The notes under the pieces were generated by a model. It was given only the letters and a program-made list of their open reading frames with translations. It was not told where the DNA came from and made no database searches. From the NCBI GenBank assembly GCA_002398105.1, contig DHCD01000073.1, forward strand, positions 45,946 to 52,679: DNA of 6,734 nt. Reading direction: 5' to 3'. The DNA comes from Syntrophomonas sp. UBA4911 (GTDB lineage Bacteria > Bacillota > Syntrophomonadia > Syntrophomonadales > Syntrophomonadaceae). The position numbers and the translations under genes were made by a program. Numbering within the stretch: position 1 is the first letter of the stretch; the number at the start of each line of letters is the position of its first letter. This document shows positions 1 through 6,356 of the stretch, piece after piece.

Positions 1-94
1 TTTTCAGCTTATTTTTTTACTTTTCATACGGAGTAACCACCCATTTTATACATCCATCTTCAGCCCCAGCCGTCGCTTTCTAACCTGGTACGGT
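1..94. other. Unassigned segment downstream of the FlhB-like gene
   Basis: This is the stretch after the stop codon of the FlhB-like gene up to the window edge. I see no open reading frame of useful length on either strand, no clear Rho-independent terminator and no tRNA. On the minus strand a short weak inverted repeat (TTACT ... AGTAA) lies near positions 17-36, but it is only 5 bp. In related genomes the gene after ylqH is often yraN or comM. A short frame here reads VRKRRLGLK before meeting a stop, which only faintly recalls a YraN start. I treat the segment as intergenic. Confidence 0.4.
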
Positions 95-373
95 TCAATA
101 TTTTTTATCCATGGAATATATGAATGCCAGTATTTCTGCAATAACTGCATAAAGCTGGGGCGGGATTTCTTCATATAAATCAAGGGCCATGAGGTATTCT
201 ACCAGTTGCCGGTCTTCTTTTAAAGGCACTCCGCTATCACGGGCCACCTCTTTTATCCGTTCGGCGATGTAGCCGCGCCCCTGGGCCACCACTGCCGGCG
301 CCTGGTTTTTCTCCGGGTCATAGCGCAAGGCTACCGCTTTTTGCATTTCATCCTTTTCGTAACCATTTGCCAT
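95..373 (-). CDS. ylqH: Stand-alone FlhB C-terminal-domain-like protein (YlqH family)
   Basis: This 92-residue soluble protein resembles the cytoplasmic C-terminal domain of FlhB/YscU, the export-gate switch protein of flagellar and type III secretion systems. The diagnostic stretch is AVALRYDP (residues 13-20), followed by a conserved pattern of AP.VVA.G (25-32), AERI.E.A...GVP (37-50) and EIPPQLY.VIAEILAF.Y (69-86). Full FlhB is about 350-380 residues with four membrane helices; here there is no membrane segment. The self-cleavage motif NPTH that precedes AVALRYD in FlhB is replaced by DEMQ (residues 8-11), so the protein starts about where the cleaved FlhB fragment starts. The ATG at 373 has a GGAG site that overlaps the stop of the upstream FliK-like gene, with a gap of 9 bases, so the two are translationally coupled. 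The family is known as YlqH in Bacillus; I know of no established function. Identity is firm, role is inferred. Confidence 0.88.
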   Translation of the reverse strand: MANGYEKDEMQKAVALRYDPEKNQAPAVVAQGRGYIAERIKEVARDSGVPLKEDRQLVEYLMALDLYEEIPPQLYAVIAEILAFIYSMDKKY

Positions 374-382
374 ATTTTACTC

Positions 383-2287
383 CTACACTGTTACGTCTAT
401 GGAGAAAGGACGGAGCTTCACCGCCGCTTCTTCCATCTGCGGCTTCAGCTTATCGGCCGTTTCATCCTTCCGGGCTACTCTGACTCCCAGGTTGATGACG
501 CTGTAGCCCAGTTGTCCAAGGCTGTCGACTAACTGCCCCATATTCCGGTTCAGATGCTCCATCACATTTTCCCCTTCAACTACCCCCTGCACTGTCAAGG
601 TATGATTACGGTTCCAGTTCACATGGAAGAGCACCATGCCCATTTGGGCGGTATCCAGGGATACGATAAATTTAATATTGTCCTGGTCTTTAAGCAGATT
701 TTTGCCTGCGTCCCGATTGACCCGCAGCTGACATAGACGGTATTCATCATTGATCTTGACCGGAAAGGAGAAGTAGTAATAATTGAAGTTGGAATCCGGC
801 AGGCGGCTGAGATAATTAAATATCCGCTGCCCGCTGATTTCTTTTTCCATGCCCTCTATTCTGCCCAGCAGTTCCGTTGCCAGCGGCGATTTGGATCCGG
901 CGTCGGCACTTTTTATTATATCTTCCAGCAGGATCAGGCTTCGTATGACTTCTTTTTCGGACTGAAGCCAGTTCTGGATTTTCTCCGTCGTGACCGCCGG
1001 CTTATCTCCGGCCGGCTGCGGCAAAAGGTCCAAAAGGGGACGGAGAAGTTCCACCAGCTTAAGCACTTCACCTTCATTTTTAAGTCCGGTCAATATGGCG
1101 GCGCTTTTATCTCCTCCGGCTGGAGTCGGCGTTTCCGGATCCAGTTGGGGTAAAATCCTCCCCGCCATCGTTGGCTGGCTGTCTGCCTTCTCAGCGGCCG
1201 GCCGGTTGACCATGGCGGCCGCTGCCTCTTCTCCATCCGCCCGGGTTGAAGACACAACCGGGGTTGGAGTGCGCTCAGCAGCACTTTGACCAGTTTTTTC
1301 AGCAGACGGACGGTTCATGCTATTGGAGGAAATCTCGTCTGCGTCCACAGGTATTGACACTGCTGAAGGGGGCGGGCTTTCCGGCCTGGCTTGCTGCCCG
1401 CCTTCTGCCCGCAACTGGGCTTGAGCGGCAGGCGGCATTTCCCGATTAGGCGCCGGTGGTTCGGGCGGCAGGACCATACCCTTGCTTTCCGCCGCCATCG
1501 GTTGAGCTGGCGTATTGGCTGCCGGCCTTGCCTGGTTCGCCGCCGGCTCGCTGTATTGCATGCCGGGAAACGGTTGAGCCGGGCCGCGGCCGGCCTTACT
1601 GCTTTCCGCAGCATTATTGCCATCCGTCTGCACGGTTTGAGGAGTGATCACTTCCGGAGATAAGCGCACCGCCGGTTGGGGAGGCTCGCCGACTGCCGGA
1701 CGCGAAAGCTCACTCAGGCTGCGGGCAAGGCTCTGCAGCAGCTTGCCCAGATCACTGTCGGGAGCGGTAAACTGCAGCAGGGCACTTAATATGGGTTGAT
1801 TCACCGGCAGATTACGGGACAGGGCAAAAGCGACCACTTCCAGACGGCGCTGGTCGGCTCCGCCCAGAAGGTTGATGCCTTTCGCCATTTCGCTCAGGTT
1901 ATGGGGAGTAACCGGCAAATTATGCTGCAGCAGCTTGCGGGCCATTATAACCGTATCTTCCCGGGCAGGAATACCCAGGTTCTGCAGATTGGCTGACAGA
2001 CTGGCATTCTCCACCTTTTCCATACGTTCCGGGCTGAGCACTTTTAAATAGGTTTTACCGTCCCTGAAATCGTCTACCATAAGAAAAAGCTGCTGCCCCG
2101 ATTTGACCATCACTTCAGTAGCCGCTTCAATTAAGCGGCCTTTAAGCAGCATTGTCACCAGGCCGTCAGCTTTTACTTCCTGGACCGTTCCCTGCAAAAT
2201 CTCGCCCCGGGAAAAGGAAATGCCCTGGTCGGATGGGGTGGCAATATTAAGCATCATTCTGGTCAAAGAGACCTGGTTGCCTTCCAT
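383..2287 (-). CDS. FliK-like (hook-length control C-terminal domain) protein, YlqG-type
   Basis: This 634-residue protein has three parts. Residues 1 to about 193 form an ordered region with a beta-rich start (ILQGTVQEV... LVTMLLKG...) and several helices. About 194-398 is a Pro/Ala/Glu-rich low-complexity linker with an imperfect internal repeat (NRPSAEK near 325, NRPAAEK near 361). About 399-634 is a helical stretch followed by a FliK-like C-terminal domain, roughly 503-608, with the pattern YYFSFPV...Y.L.Q.RVNRD, F.VSLDT..MG.V.FHV.W, L.V.GVVEGENV...L......L...L..LGY.V..L.VRV. FliK C-terminal domains bind FlhB and switch the export substrate, and the next gene encodes a FlhB-C-like protein. 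No signal peptide or membrane helix is visible. The frame also opens at GTG 2293, but that codon abuts the AGGAGG (2293-2298). ATG 2287 has 5-base spacing and is preferred. It overlaps the end of rnhB by 41 bases. Family assignment is moderate, made by pattern and gene order. Confidence 0.72.
   Translation of the reverse strand: MEGNQVSLTRMMLNIATPSDQGISFSRGEILQGTVQEVKADGLVTMLLKGRLIEAATEVMVKSGQQLFLMVDDFRDGKTYLKVLSPERMEKVENASLSANLQNLGIPAREDTVIMARKLLQHNLPVTPHNLSEMAKGINLLGGADQRRLEVVAFALSRNLPVNQPILSALLQFTAPDSDLGKLLQSLARSLSELSRPAVGEPPQPAVRLSPEVITPQTVQTDGNNAAESSKAGRGPAQPFPGMQYSEPAANQARPAANTPAQPMAAESKGMVLPPEPPAPNREMPPAAQAQLRAEGGQQARPESPPPSAVSIPVDADEISSNSMNRPSAEKTGQSAAERTPTPVVSSTRADGEEAAAAMVNRPAAEKADSQPTMAGRILPQLDPETPTPAGGDKSAAILTGLKNEGEVLKLVELLRPLLDLLPQPAGDKPAVTTEKIQNWLQSEKEVIRSLILLEDIIKSADAGSKSPLATELLGRIEGMEKEISGQRIFNYLSRLPDSNFNYYYFSFPVKINDEYRLCQLRVNRDAGKNLLKDQDNIKFIVSLDTAQMGMVLFHVNWNRNHTLTVQGVVEGENVMEHLNRNMGQLVDSLGQLGYSVINLGVRVARKDETADKLKPQMEEAAVKLRPFSIDVTV
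1191..1316. repeat. Imperfect direct repeat within the FliK-like linker
   Basis: Two 17-base copies differ at three positions: TCAGCGGCCGGCCGGTT at 1191-1207 and TCAGCAGACGGACGGTT at 1300-1316, both followed closely by CATG. They encode the repeated NRPxAEK segment in the Pro/Ala-rich linker of the FliK-like protein on the minus strand. Copies are 109 bases apart. This looks like linker growth by internal duplication followed by drift rather than a mobile or regulatory repeat. Confidence 0.55.
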
Positions 2288-2936
2288 AGACACCTCCTGC
2301 TAACAAGGATTTTACCGGTTCAAAGCTGCGCCGGTGTATATTACAGGGTCCTTTTGTCATCAATGCCTGTACATGTTGCCGGGTGGCATAGCCTTTGTGC
2401 TGACTGAAGCCATAGCCCGGATAAATAAGGTCCAGAGCCTCCATACTCGCATCCCGCTCCACTTTAGCCAGAATGGAAGCACAGGCAATGGAAAAGCTCA
2501 GACTGTCACCTTTAATCAGGGATTGCTGTTTAATATTTATATCGGGTAATTTAAGGGCATCAATAAGCAGAAAATCGGGTCGGGGATACAGTTCAGCCAC
2601 AGCCGTATACATAGCTTCCCGGGTAGCGTTAAGGATATTGATTTCGTCCAGGTAAGGCGGATTTATGGCTGCAAGCGCCCAGGATAGAGCAGCCTCCTTA
2701 ATTTGGGCGGCCAGTTTTGATCTTTTGCCCGGGCTCAGTTTTTTGGAATCATCTACCCCGGCGATAAAGGTTTGGCGGGGGAAAATTACGGCTGCCACCA
2801 CCACCGGTCCGGCCAGCGGCCCTCGCCCTACTTCGTCAATACCAGCTATGTATTTGAACCCCTGTTGACAGGCTTCTTCTTCATATTTATGCAGGCTCCT
2901 GATTCTTTGCCGTTCTTTCCTTAAAGCATCGTCCAT
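2247..2936 (-). CDS. rnhB: Ribonuclease HII
   Basis: RNase HII cleaves RNA in RNA-DNA hybrids and cuts 5' of single ribonucleotides misincorporated in DNA, starting ribonucleotide excision repair in the cytoplasm. The 229-residue protein has the family signature GIDEVGRGPLAGPVV at 32-46. Expected metal-binding residues are D34, E35, D126 (in LLIDA) and D144 (in KGD), with spacing 92 and 18, as in the bacterial family. The GRG motif (37-39) and the tyrosine in KGYAT (Y183) that read the ribose 2'-OH are present. HRRSFEPVK near the C-terminus is also typical. The first 30 residues are a charged extension like that of longer Bacillota RNase HII proteins. ATG 2936 has GGAGG at 2943-2947 with 6-base spacing. 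It lies 17 bases after the oxidoreductase stop, so it is probably cotranscribed with it, and its 3' end contains the ribosome binding site and start of the FliK-like gene. Confidence 0.97.
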   Translation of the reverse strand: MDDALRKERQRIRSLHKYEEEACQQGFKYIAGIDEVGRGPLAGPVVVAAVIFPRQTFIAGVDDSKKLSPGKRSKLAAQIKEAALSWALAAINPPYLDEINILNATREAMYTAVAELYPRPDFLLIDALKLPDINIKQQSLIKGDSLSFSIACASILAKVERDASMEALDLIYPGYGFSQHKGYATRQHVQALMTKGPCNIHRRSFEPVKSLLAGGVYGRQPGLFDQNDA

Positions 2937-2953
2937 GATCTACCTCCGGTCTT

Positions 2954-4906
2954 TTAGCGGTTACGGTGAGCCAGCGTTGCCGCCAGCATTTCACCCTGCA
3001 ATATCGCCTCTTTTATACCTTTAACCGCCCGGGCGTCTCCAATCATAAATACGCTGGGATGCAGGGTTAAAGCCTTAAAATATATTTCATTATCCGGCTC
3101 GTAGCCTATCGCCGCCACTATATAATCGGCCGGCAGGATTTCCTCCTGTTCATCCCTGCGGATGATCCGTAAACCTGGGGGAATTATTTCCATCGCTTTA
3201 GTGCCGGTCAAGGTTAAAACTCCGCCGTTTTTAAGGCGGTTGAGCAGATCCCGCCTATTTTTCTTTTCCATCGTCCGGGCCATAAACCCCGCTTGTTCAA
3301 CAATAGTAATATCATTACCGGTCTCAAGCAGGCAAGCGGCAGTTTCACAGCCGTCACTTCCGCCCCCTATAATAACAACCTGCTGACCGCTAAGCTGATA
3401 CCGGCCGCTTAATATATCCTCCACCTGCAGGCATTGCGGTCCCTTCCAGCCCGTGAAAGCCGGCTGCAACGGTTTTGATCCGGTGGCAATGATCAGGTGG
3501 GCGGGGCATTCCTGTTCCAGATATTCCGCTTTAAAAAGCTGATTAAGTTTTATCCCCACCGAACTCTTCTGTAGTTGCTTTATCAAATAATCCCTGAATA
3601 GAGCTATTCTCTCTTTATGGGGAGGCACTGCCGCCAGATTTAATAATCCCCCCAGCTTTTCCTCTTTTTCGAACAGGTTCACTTCAAATCCACGCTGAGA
3701 AATAGCCAGAGCCGCCTGCATTCCCGCCGGGCCCCCACCCACTACAACAACTCCGGGCCGTTTCTTAATATTGATGCTTTTCCCGGTTAAGCATTCCCGC
3801 TCTCTGCCCGCAGCCGGATTAACCGTACAACCGACATTTATATTCCCGAAACTGCTTTCGATACAATGATTGCACATTATACAGGGGCGAATATCCTCAA
3901 GCTCGCCCTTCTCAGCCTTGCAAGGCCAATCGCTGTCAGCCAGCAGGGCTCGTCCCAGGAAAACCAGATCGGTCTGCTGCTTGGCAATCATTTCTTCCGC
4001 CATCTGCGGGGTTCTGATAATACCGCCGCTGACCACCGGTATTGACACCGCCTGCTTTACCGCTGCCGCCATATAGCTGCGCCAGCCCTCGGGATAAGAT
4101 GCCGGTTCAATACTGGTAAGTCCCGATTCATAAGTACCGCAGGAACAATTGATCAGCTCCGCTCCCGCTGCTTCCAACAGCCGGCAAATTGCCAGCGATT
4201 CGGTCATCTCCAGACCCCCGGGGACAAAATCGTCAATATTGAGGCGGACTCCCAGCACCAAGTCTGGAAAGCTTTGTTTTATCCCGGTCACTATTTCCAG
4301 CAGCAATCGGGCCCGGTTTTCAAGGCTTCCCCCATACTGGTCCGAGCGCTGGTTGGAATCCGGGGAAAGGAACTGGTTAATCAGGTAACCATGAGCAGCA
4401 TGAAGCTCAACCCCGTCAAATCCAGCTGTATGCGCATAGCCGGCGGCAGCAATGAACTTATCCCGCAGGTTCTCTACTTCCTCCCCGGAAAGTTCCCGGG
4501 GAATCTCCCTGCTGTTCTTCACCGGCAGGGGGGAGGGAGCCACCGGCTGCATCCCGGTAATTATCTCGTGGGTCTGACGCCCGGCGTGGAATAGCTGTAT
4601 GATTGCTCTGCTGCCGGCTGTCTTTACGGTCTCGGCCAAACGGCTCAAACCTCTTATGTAGCGGGGATGGTCAATCAATATCTGGCCAAAACCTTCTTTC
4701 CCTACAGGAGCATCGACACAGGCAGCTTCGACTATGATCAAGCCTGCCCCACCCCGGGCCCGGTCCTGATAATAGGCTATCTGCCGTTCACTCACCCCAC
4801 CATCCAGATTGGCATATTTTAAGGCCATGGGGGCCATCACTACCCGGTTTTTGAGCATCACCCGGCCAACTTTAAACGGCGAAAAAAGCGCCGGAAATCC
4901 TTCCAT
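2954..4906 (-). CDS. OYE-family FMN/[4Fe-4S]/FAD oxidoreductase (2-enoate / 2,4-dienoyl-CoA reductase-like)
   Basis: This 650-residue protein has the full architecture of the 2,4-dienoyl-CoA reductase, 2-enoate reductase and trimethylamine dehydrogenase group. Residues 1 to about 330 are an Old Yellow Enzyme TIM barrel binding FMN: PFKVG...LKNRVVMAPM at the start, IIQLFHAGR near 102-110, and HAAHGYLINQFLSP at 169-182 with substrate-site H169, H172 and Y174. A cysteine cluster C342, C345, C348, C360 (CX2CX2CX11C) would hold a [4Fe-4S] cluster. Then comes a dinucleotide site GGGPAG (390-395), a second one GGGSDG (514-519) for NAD(P)H, and a closing FAD contact MIGDA (621-625). Electrons would pass from NAD(P)H through FAD and Fe-S to FMN to reduce an activated C=C bond, or in the reverse direction for an amine-type substrate. 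The real substrate cannot be told. The frame opens at GTG 4909, but ATG 4906 sits 6 bases from GGAGGT and is preferred. It is upstream of and close to rnhB. Confidence 0.92.
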   Translation of the reverse strand: MEGFPALFSPFKVGRVMLKNRVVMAPMALKYANLDGGVSERQIAYYQDRARGGAGLIIVEAACVDAPVGKEGFGQILIDHPRYIRGLSRLAETVKTAGSRAIIQLFHAGRQTHEIITGMQPVAPSPLPVKNSREIPRELSGEEVENLRDKFIAAAGYAHTAGFDGVELHAAHGYLINQFLSPDSNQRSDQYGGSLENRARLLLEIVTGIKQSFPDLVLGVRLNIDDFVPGGLEMTESLAICRLLEAAGAELINCSCGTYESGLTSIEPASYPEGWRSYMAAAVKQAVSIPVVSGGIIRTPQMAEEMIAKQQTDLVFLGRALLADSDWPCKAEKGELEDIRPCIMCNHCIESSFGNINVGCTVNPAAGRERECLTGKSINIKKRPGVVVVGGGPAGMQAALAISQRGFEVNLFEKEEKLGGLLNLAAVPPHKERIALFRDYLIKQLQKSSVGIKLNQLFKAEYLEQECPAHLIIATGSKPLQPAFTGWKGPQCLQVEDILSGRYQLSGQQVVIIGGGSDGCETAACLLETGNDITIVEQAGFMARTMEKKNRRDLLNRLKNGGVLTLTGTKAMEIIPPGLRIIRRDEQEEILPADYIVAAIGYEPDNEIYFKALTLHPSVFMIGDARAVKGIKEAILQGEMLAATLAHRNR

Positions 4907-4922
4907 CACTCCACCTCCACTG

Positions 4923-4954
4923 GCATAAATAAATTCTGCAAAATTGGTTTATGC
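4923..4954. repeat. Inverted repeat GCATAAA / TTTATGC ahead of the oxidoreductase gene
   Basis: GCATAAA at 4923-4929 is the exact reverse complement of TTTATGC at 4948-4954, separated by 18 bases. It lies just upstream of the oxidoreductase ribosome binding site. It could be an operator half-site pair or a weak leader hairpin, but a 7-bp AT-rich match can occur by chance. Confidence 0.3.
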
Positions 4955-4978
4955 ACATTGACTAAGCGGTATTCAGTC

Positions 4979-4991
4979 GCTTGGGCCAAGC
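4979..4991. repeat. 13-base palindrome GCTTGGGCCAAGC
   Basis: Two perfect 6-base arms flank one central base. It sits in the gap upstream of the oxidoreductase gene. The symmetry fits a dimeric regulator site better than a hairpin, because the loop would be too tight. No regulator gene is in the window, so the role is a guess. Confidence 0.3.
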
Positions 4992-5064
4992 AGTGCAACC
5001 CTTCTGCGCATCACATTATCCCCCAATTTTTATGTTGAAACCGGAAAGGCGCCGACTGCTCACT

Positions 5065-6246
5065 TTAGTTACTGCGGTAATAAGGCTCTCCCAATTGACT
5101 GCGGGTGGATTCCAGAACCGCTTGCAGAGTGGAAAGATCGCCTTTACTCAGATAAGGCTCCTGACCCTGGTTTATTTTTTCGATAGCCGCTTCTACCGGT
5201 ATTACGCGGTATTTAAGTTTTCCATTGTCATTATAAGGATGAGAAAAAGTTGGAGTATAAGAAACCTCATCCAGCCAGGTTTGGCCATTCTCCATATTTT
5301 TGCTGAACTTCATTTTAAGGACGATGCCGCTGTTCCTCTCCCGGCCATGCTGAGCGCTGATGAAATTCCCCATGGAGTAGATAACAAATTTATCTTTATC
5401 TCCCTCTTTAACCATTTCCATAGTCTGAACCACATGGGGATGATTTCCCAATATAACATCGGCTCCGGTTTCCAGTAATTCGTGGGCCATCAATATTTGC
5501 TCCTGAGTAGGCCGGGGCGTATATTCCAGCCCCCAGTGCAGCACCAGAATCAATACATCCACCTGGGGGCGCAATGTCTTGATATCCGCTTCAATCTTGT
5601 CCTTATCCAGGAAGTTAAAAAACTCCGGATGCTCTTGGGGTAAAGGTATGCCATTGGTTCCATAACTGTAAGCCAGATAGGCAACCTTAATCCCTCTGAT
5701 ATCCTTAATCAAAAAAGACCGGGCTTCCTCCTCATTACGATAGGTCCCCACCGTATCCAGGCCTGCACCCTGAAGCACATCCAGGGTACGCATAGCCCCC
5801 TTATAACCCCGGTCCAGGGAATGGTTATTGGCGGTAATGACCAAATCAAAACCGGCTTCTTTAAAAGCTGTTGCCACCGCATCAGGGCTGTTAAAAGTAG
5901 GGTAGCCGGTATATCCGCTTTCCGGACCGGCCAAGGCGGCTTCAAAATCAATGGAACTGTAATCCCCTTCGTTTATCAGTTCCTTTACTTCGGCAAAAAA
6001 ATGGTCATAGCGATAGGTTCCGTCCGCCTGCAGCCCCGATCTTATCTGGGGGCCATGCATCAGACAGTCACCCGCCGCAGTAAGCGTAATGCTCTCTATT
6101 AGAGGAGCCTTTTTTACTTCTTCCGCGACTGCATCTTTATCCTCACCTTTTTTGCCGGCCTCAGCCTGCAAATCCTCATAAATCGTTACCGAAGCCAAAC
6201 AGCCCAGACACACGAGCAATACCACAAGGCCAGCGCGTTTAAACAA
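5065..6246 (-). CDS. CapA family protein (poly-gamma-glutamate capsule synthesis-type, metallophosphoesterase fold)
   Basis: This 393-residue protein belongs to the CapA/PgsA family, which has a calcineurin-like metallophosphoesterase fold and is linked in some bacteria to poly-gamma-glutamate export or attachment. An N-terminal hydrophobic segment (FKRAG then about 15 apolar residues, 7-21) is a signal peptide or anchor, with a charged linker to about 47. The domain starts at LTAAGDCLMHG (55-65; D60, H64) and includes DFEAAL (100-105), ANNHSLDRG (139-147), LVLHWGLEY (234-242), ILGNHPHVVQ (265-274) and IYSMGNF (289-295), all in family order. Cys16 in CLGC is not a good lipobox because -3 is Cys. 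The start is TTG 6246: AAGGAGG at 6253-6259 is 6 bases upstream, and no ATG is nearby. No capB or capC synthetase genes adjoin it, so a role in gamma-glutamate polymer making is not shown; a general envelope role is possible. Confidence 0.93.
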   Translation of the reverse strand: MFKRAGLVVLLVCLGCLASVTIYEDLQAEAGKKGEDKDAVAEEVKKAPLIESITLTAAGDCLMHGPQIRSGLQADGTYRYDHFFAEVKELINEGDYSSIDFEAALAGPESGYTGYPTFNSPDAVATAFKEAGFDLVITANNHSLDRGYKGAMRTLDVLQGAGLDTVGTYRNEEEARSFLIKDIRGIKVAYLAYSYGTNGIPLPQEHPEFFNFLDKDKIEADIKTLRPQVDVLILVLHWGLEYTPRPTQEQILMAHELLETGADVILGNHPHVVQTMEMVKEGDKDKFVIYSMGNFISAQHGRERNSGIVLKMKFSKNMENGQTWLDEVSYTPTFSHPYNDNGKLKYRVIPVEAAIEKINQGQEPYLSKGDLSTLQAVLESTRSQLGEPYYRSN

Positions 6247-6272
6247 AATAATCCTCCTTGGGTTTTATTTGC

Positions 6273-6313
6273 AAAAAGAATAAAGAGGAATTTCTACTTT
6301 ATTCCTCTTTATT
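6273..6313 (-). terminator. AT-rich hairpin with T-run after the TusA gene (terminator or capA leader hairpin)
   Basis: AATAAAGAGGAAT (6279-6291) and ATTCCTCTTTATT (6301-6313) form a perfect 13-bp stem with a 9-base loop. Read on the minus strand it is followed by C and five T (6277-6273), the pattern of a Rho-independent terminator, 43 bases past the tusA stop. The stem is mostly A-T, so strength is uncertain. Only about 26 bases separate it from the capA start, too little for a promoter plus ribosome binding site. The capA promoter must therefore lie upstream of or within it; weak candidates on the minus strand are TTTACA (6341-6346) with TAAAAC (6319-6324), or TACAAT (6311-6316). Confidence 0.65.
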
Positions 6314-6356
6314 GTAACGTTTTATTCCTTTTTCGTCTCTTGTAAAACGGTGATAT

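Larger units (their letters stand above)
4907..5064. other. Intergenic region between capA-family gene and oxidoreductase
   Basis: This gap must contain the end of the capA transcript and probably the promoter of the oxidoreductase-rnhB-FliK-FlhB unit. The oxidoreductase ribosome binding site GGAGGT is at 4913-4918. On the minus strand a -10-like GATAAT lies at 5015-5020, but I find no good -35 at 16-18 bases. I see no GC-rich stem with a T-run after the capA stop. Two short inverted repeats are listed separately. A 12-codon frame starting MRRRVALLG (5011 to 4973, minus strand) is too short to call a gene. Confidence 0.45.

Noticed and set aside
1..94. Riboswitch or structured RNA at the left edge
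   Set aside because: G-rich segments on the minus strand drew attention, but no known aptamer core or stable stem set could be recognised.
990..1663. Several overlapping frames on both strands across the middle of the FliK-like gene
   Set aside because: They lie opposite or out of frame to the GC-rich Pro/Ala linker, where stop codons are rare. Their translations are arginine-, proline- and serine-rich with no recognisable domain or ribosome binding site.
2288..2293. GTG start two codons upstream for the FliK-like gene
   Set aside because: The GTG directly abuts or overlaps the AGGAGG, leaving no spacing. ATG 2287 has ideal 5-base spacing.
4149..4594. Plus-strand frames opposite the OYE barrel
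   Set aside because: They are shadows of the conserved HAAHGYL/Fe-S oxidoreductase and show no domain of their own.
4981..5478. 165-codon plus-strand frame opposite the 3' part of capA
   Set aside because: It is the complement of a well-supported CapA coding sequence. It has no recognisable motif and starts in the intergenic gap without a convincing ribosome binding site.
6141..6246. CapA protein as a lipoprotein
   Set aside because: The candidate lipobox CLGC has Cys at -3, and the other option LLVC has Val at -1, so both are atypical. A plain signal peptide or anchor is safer.
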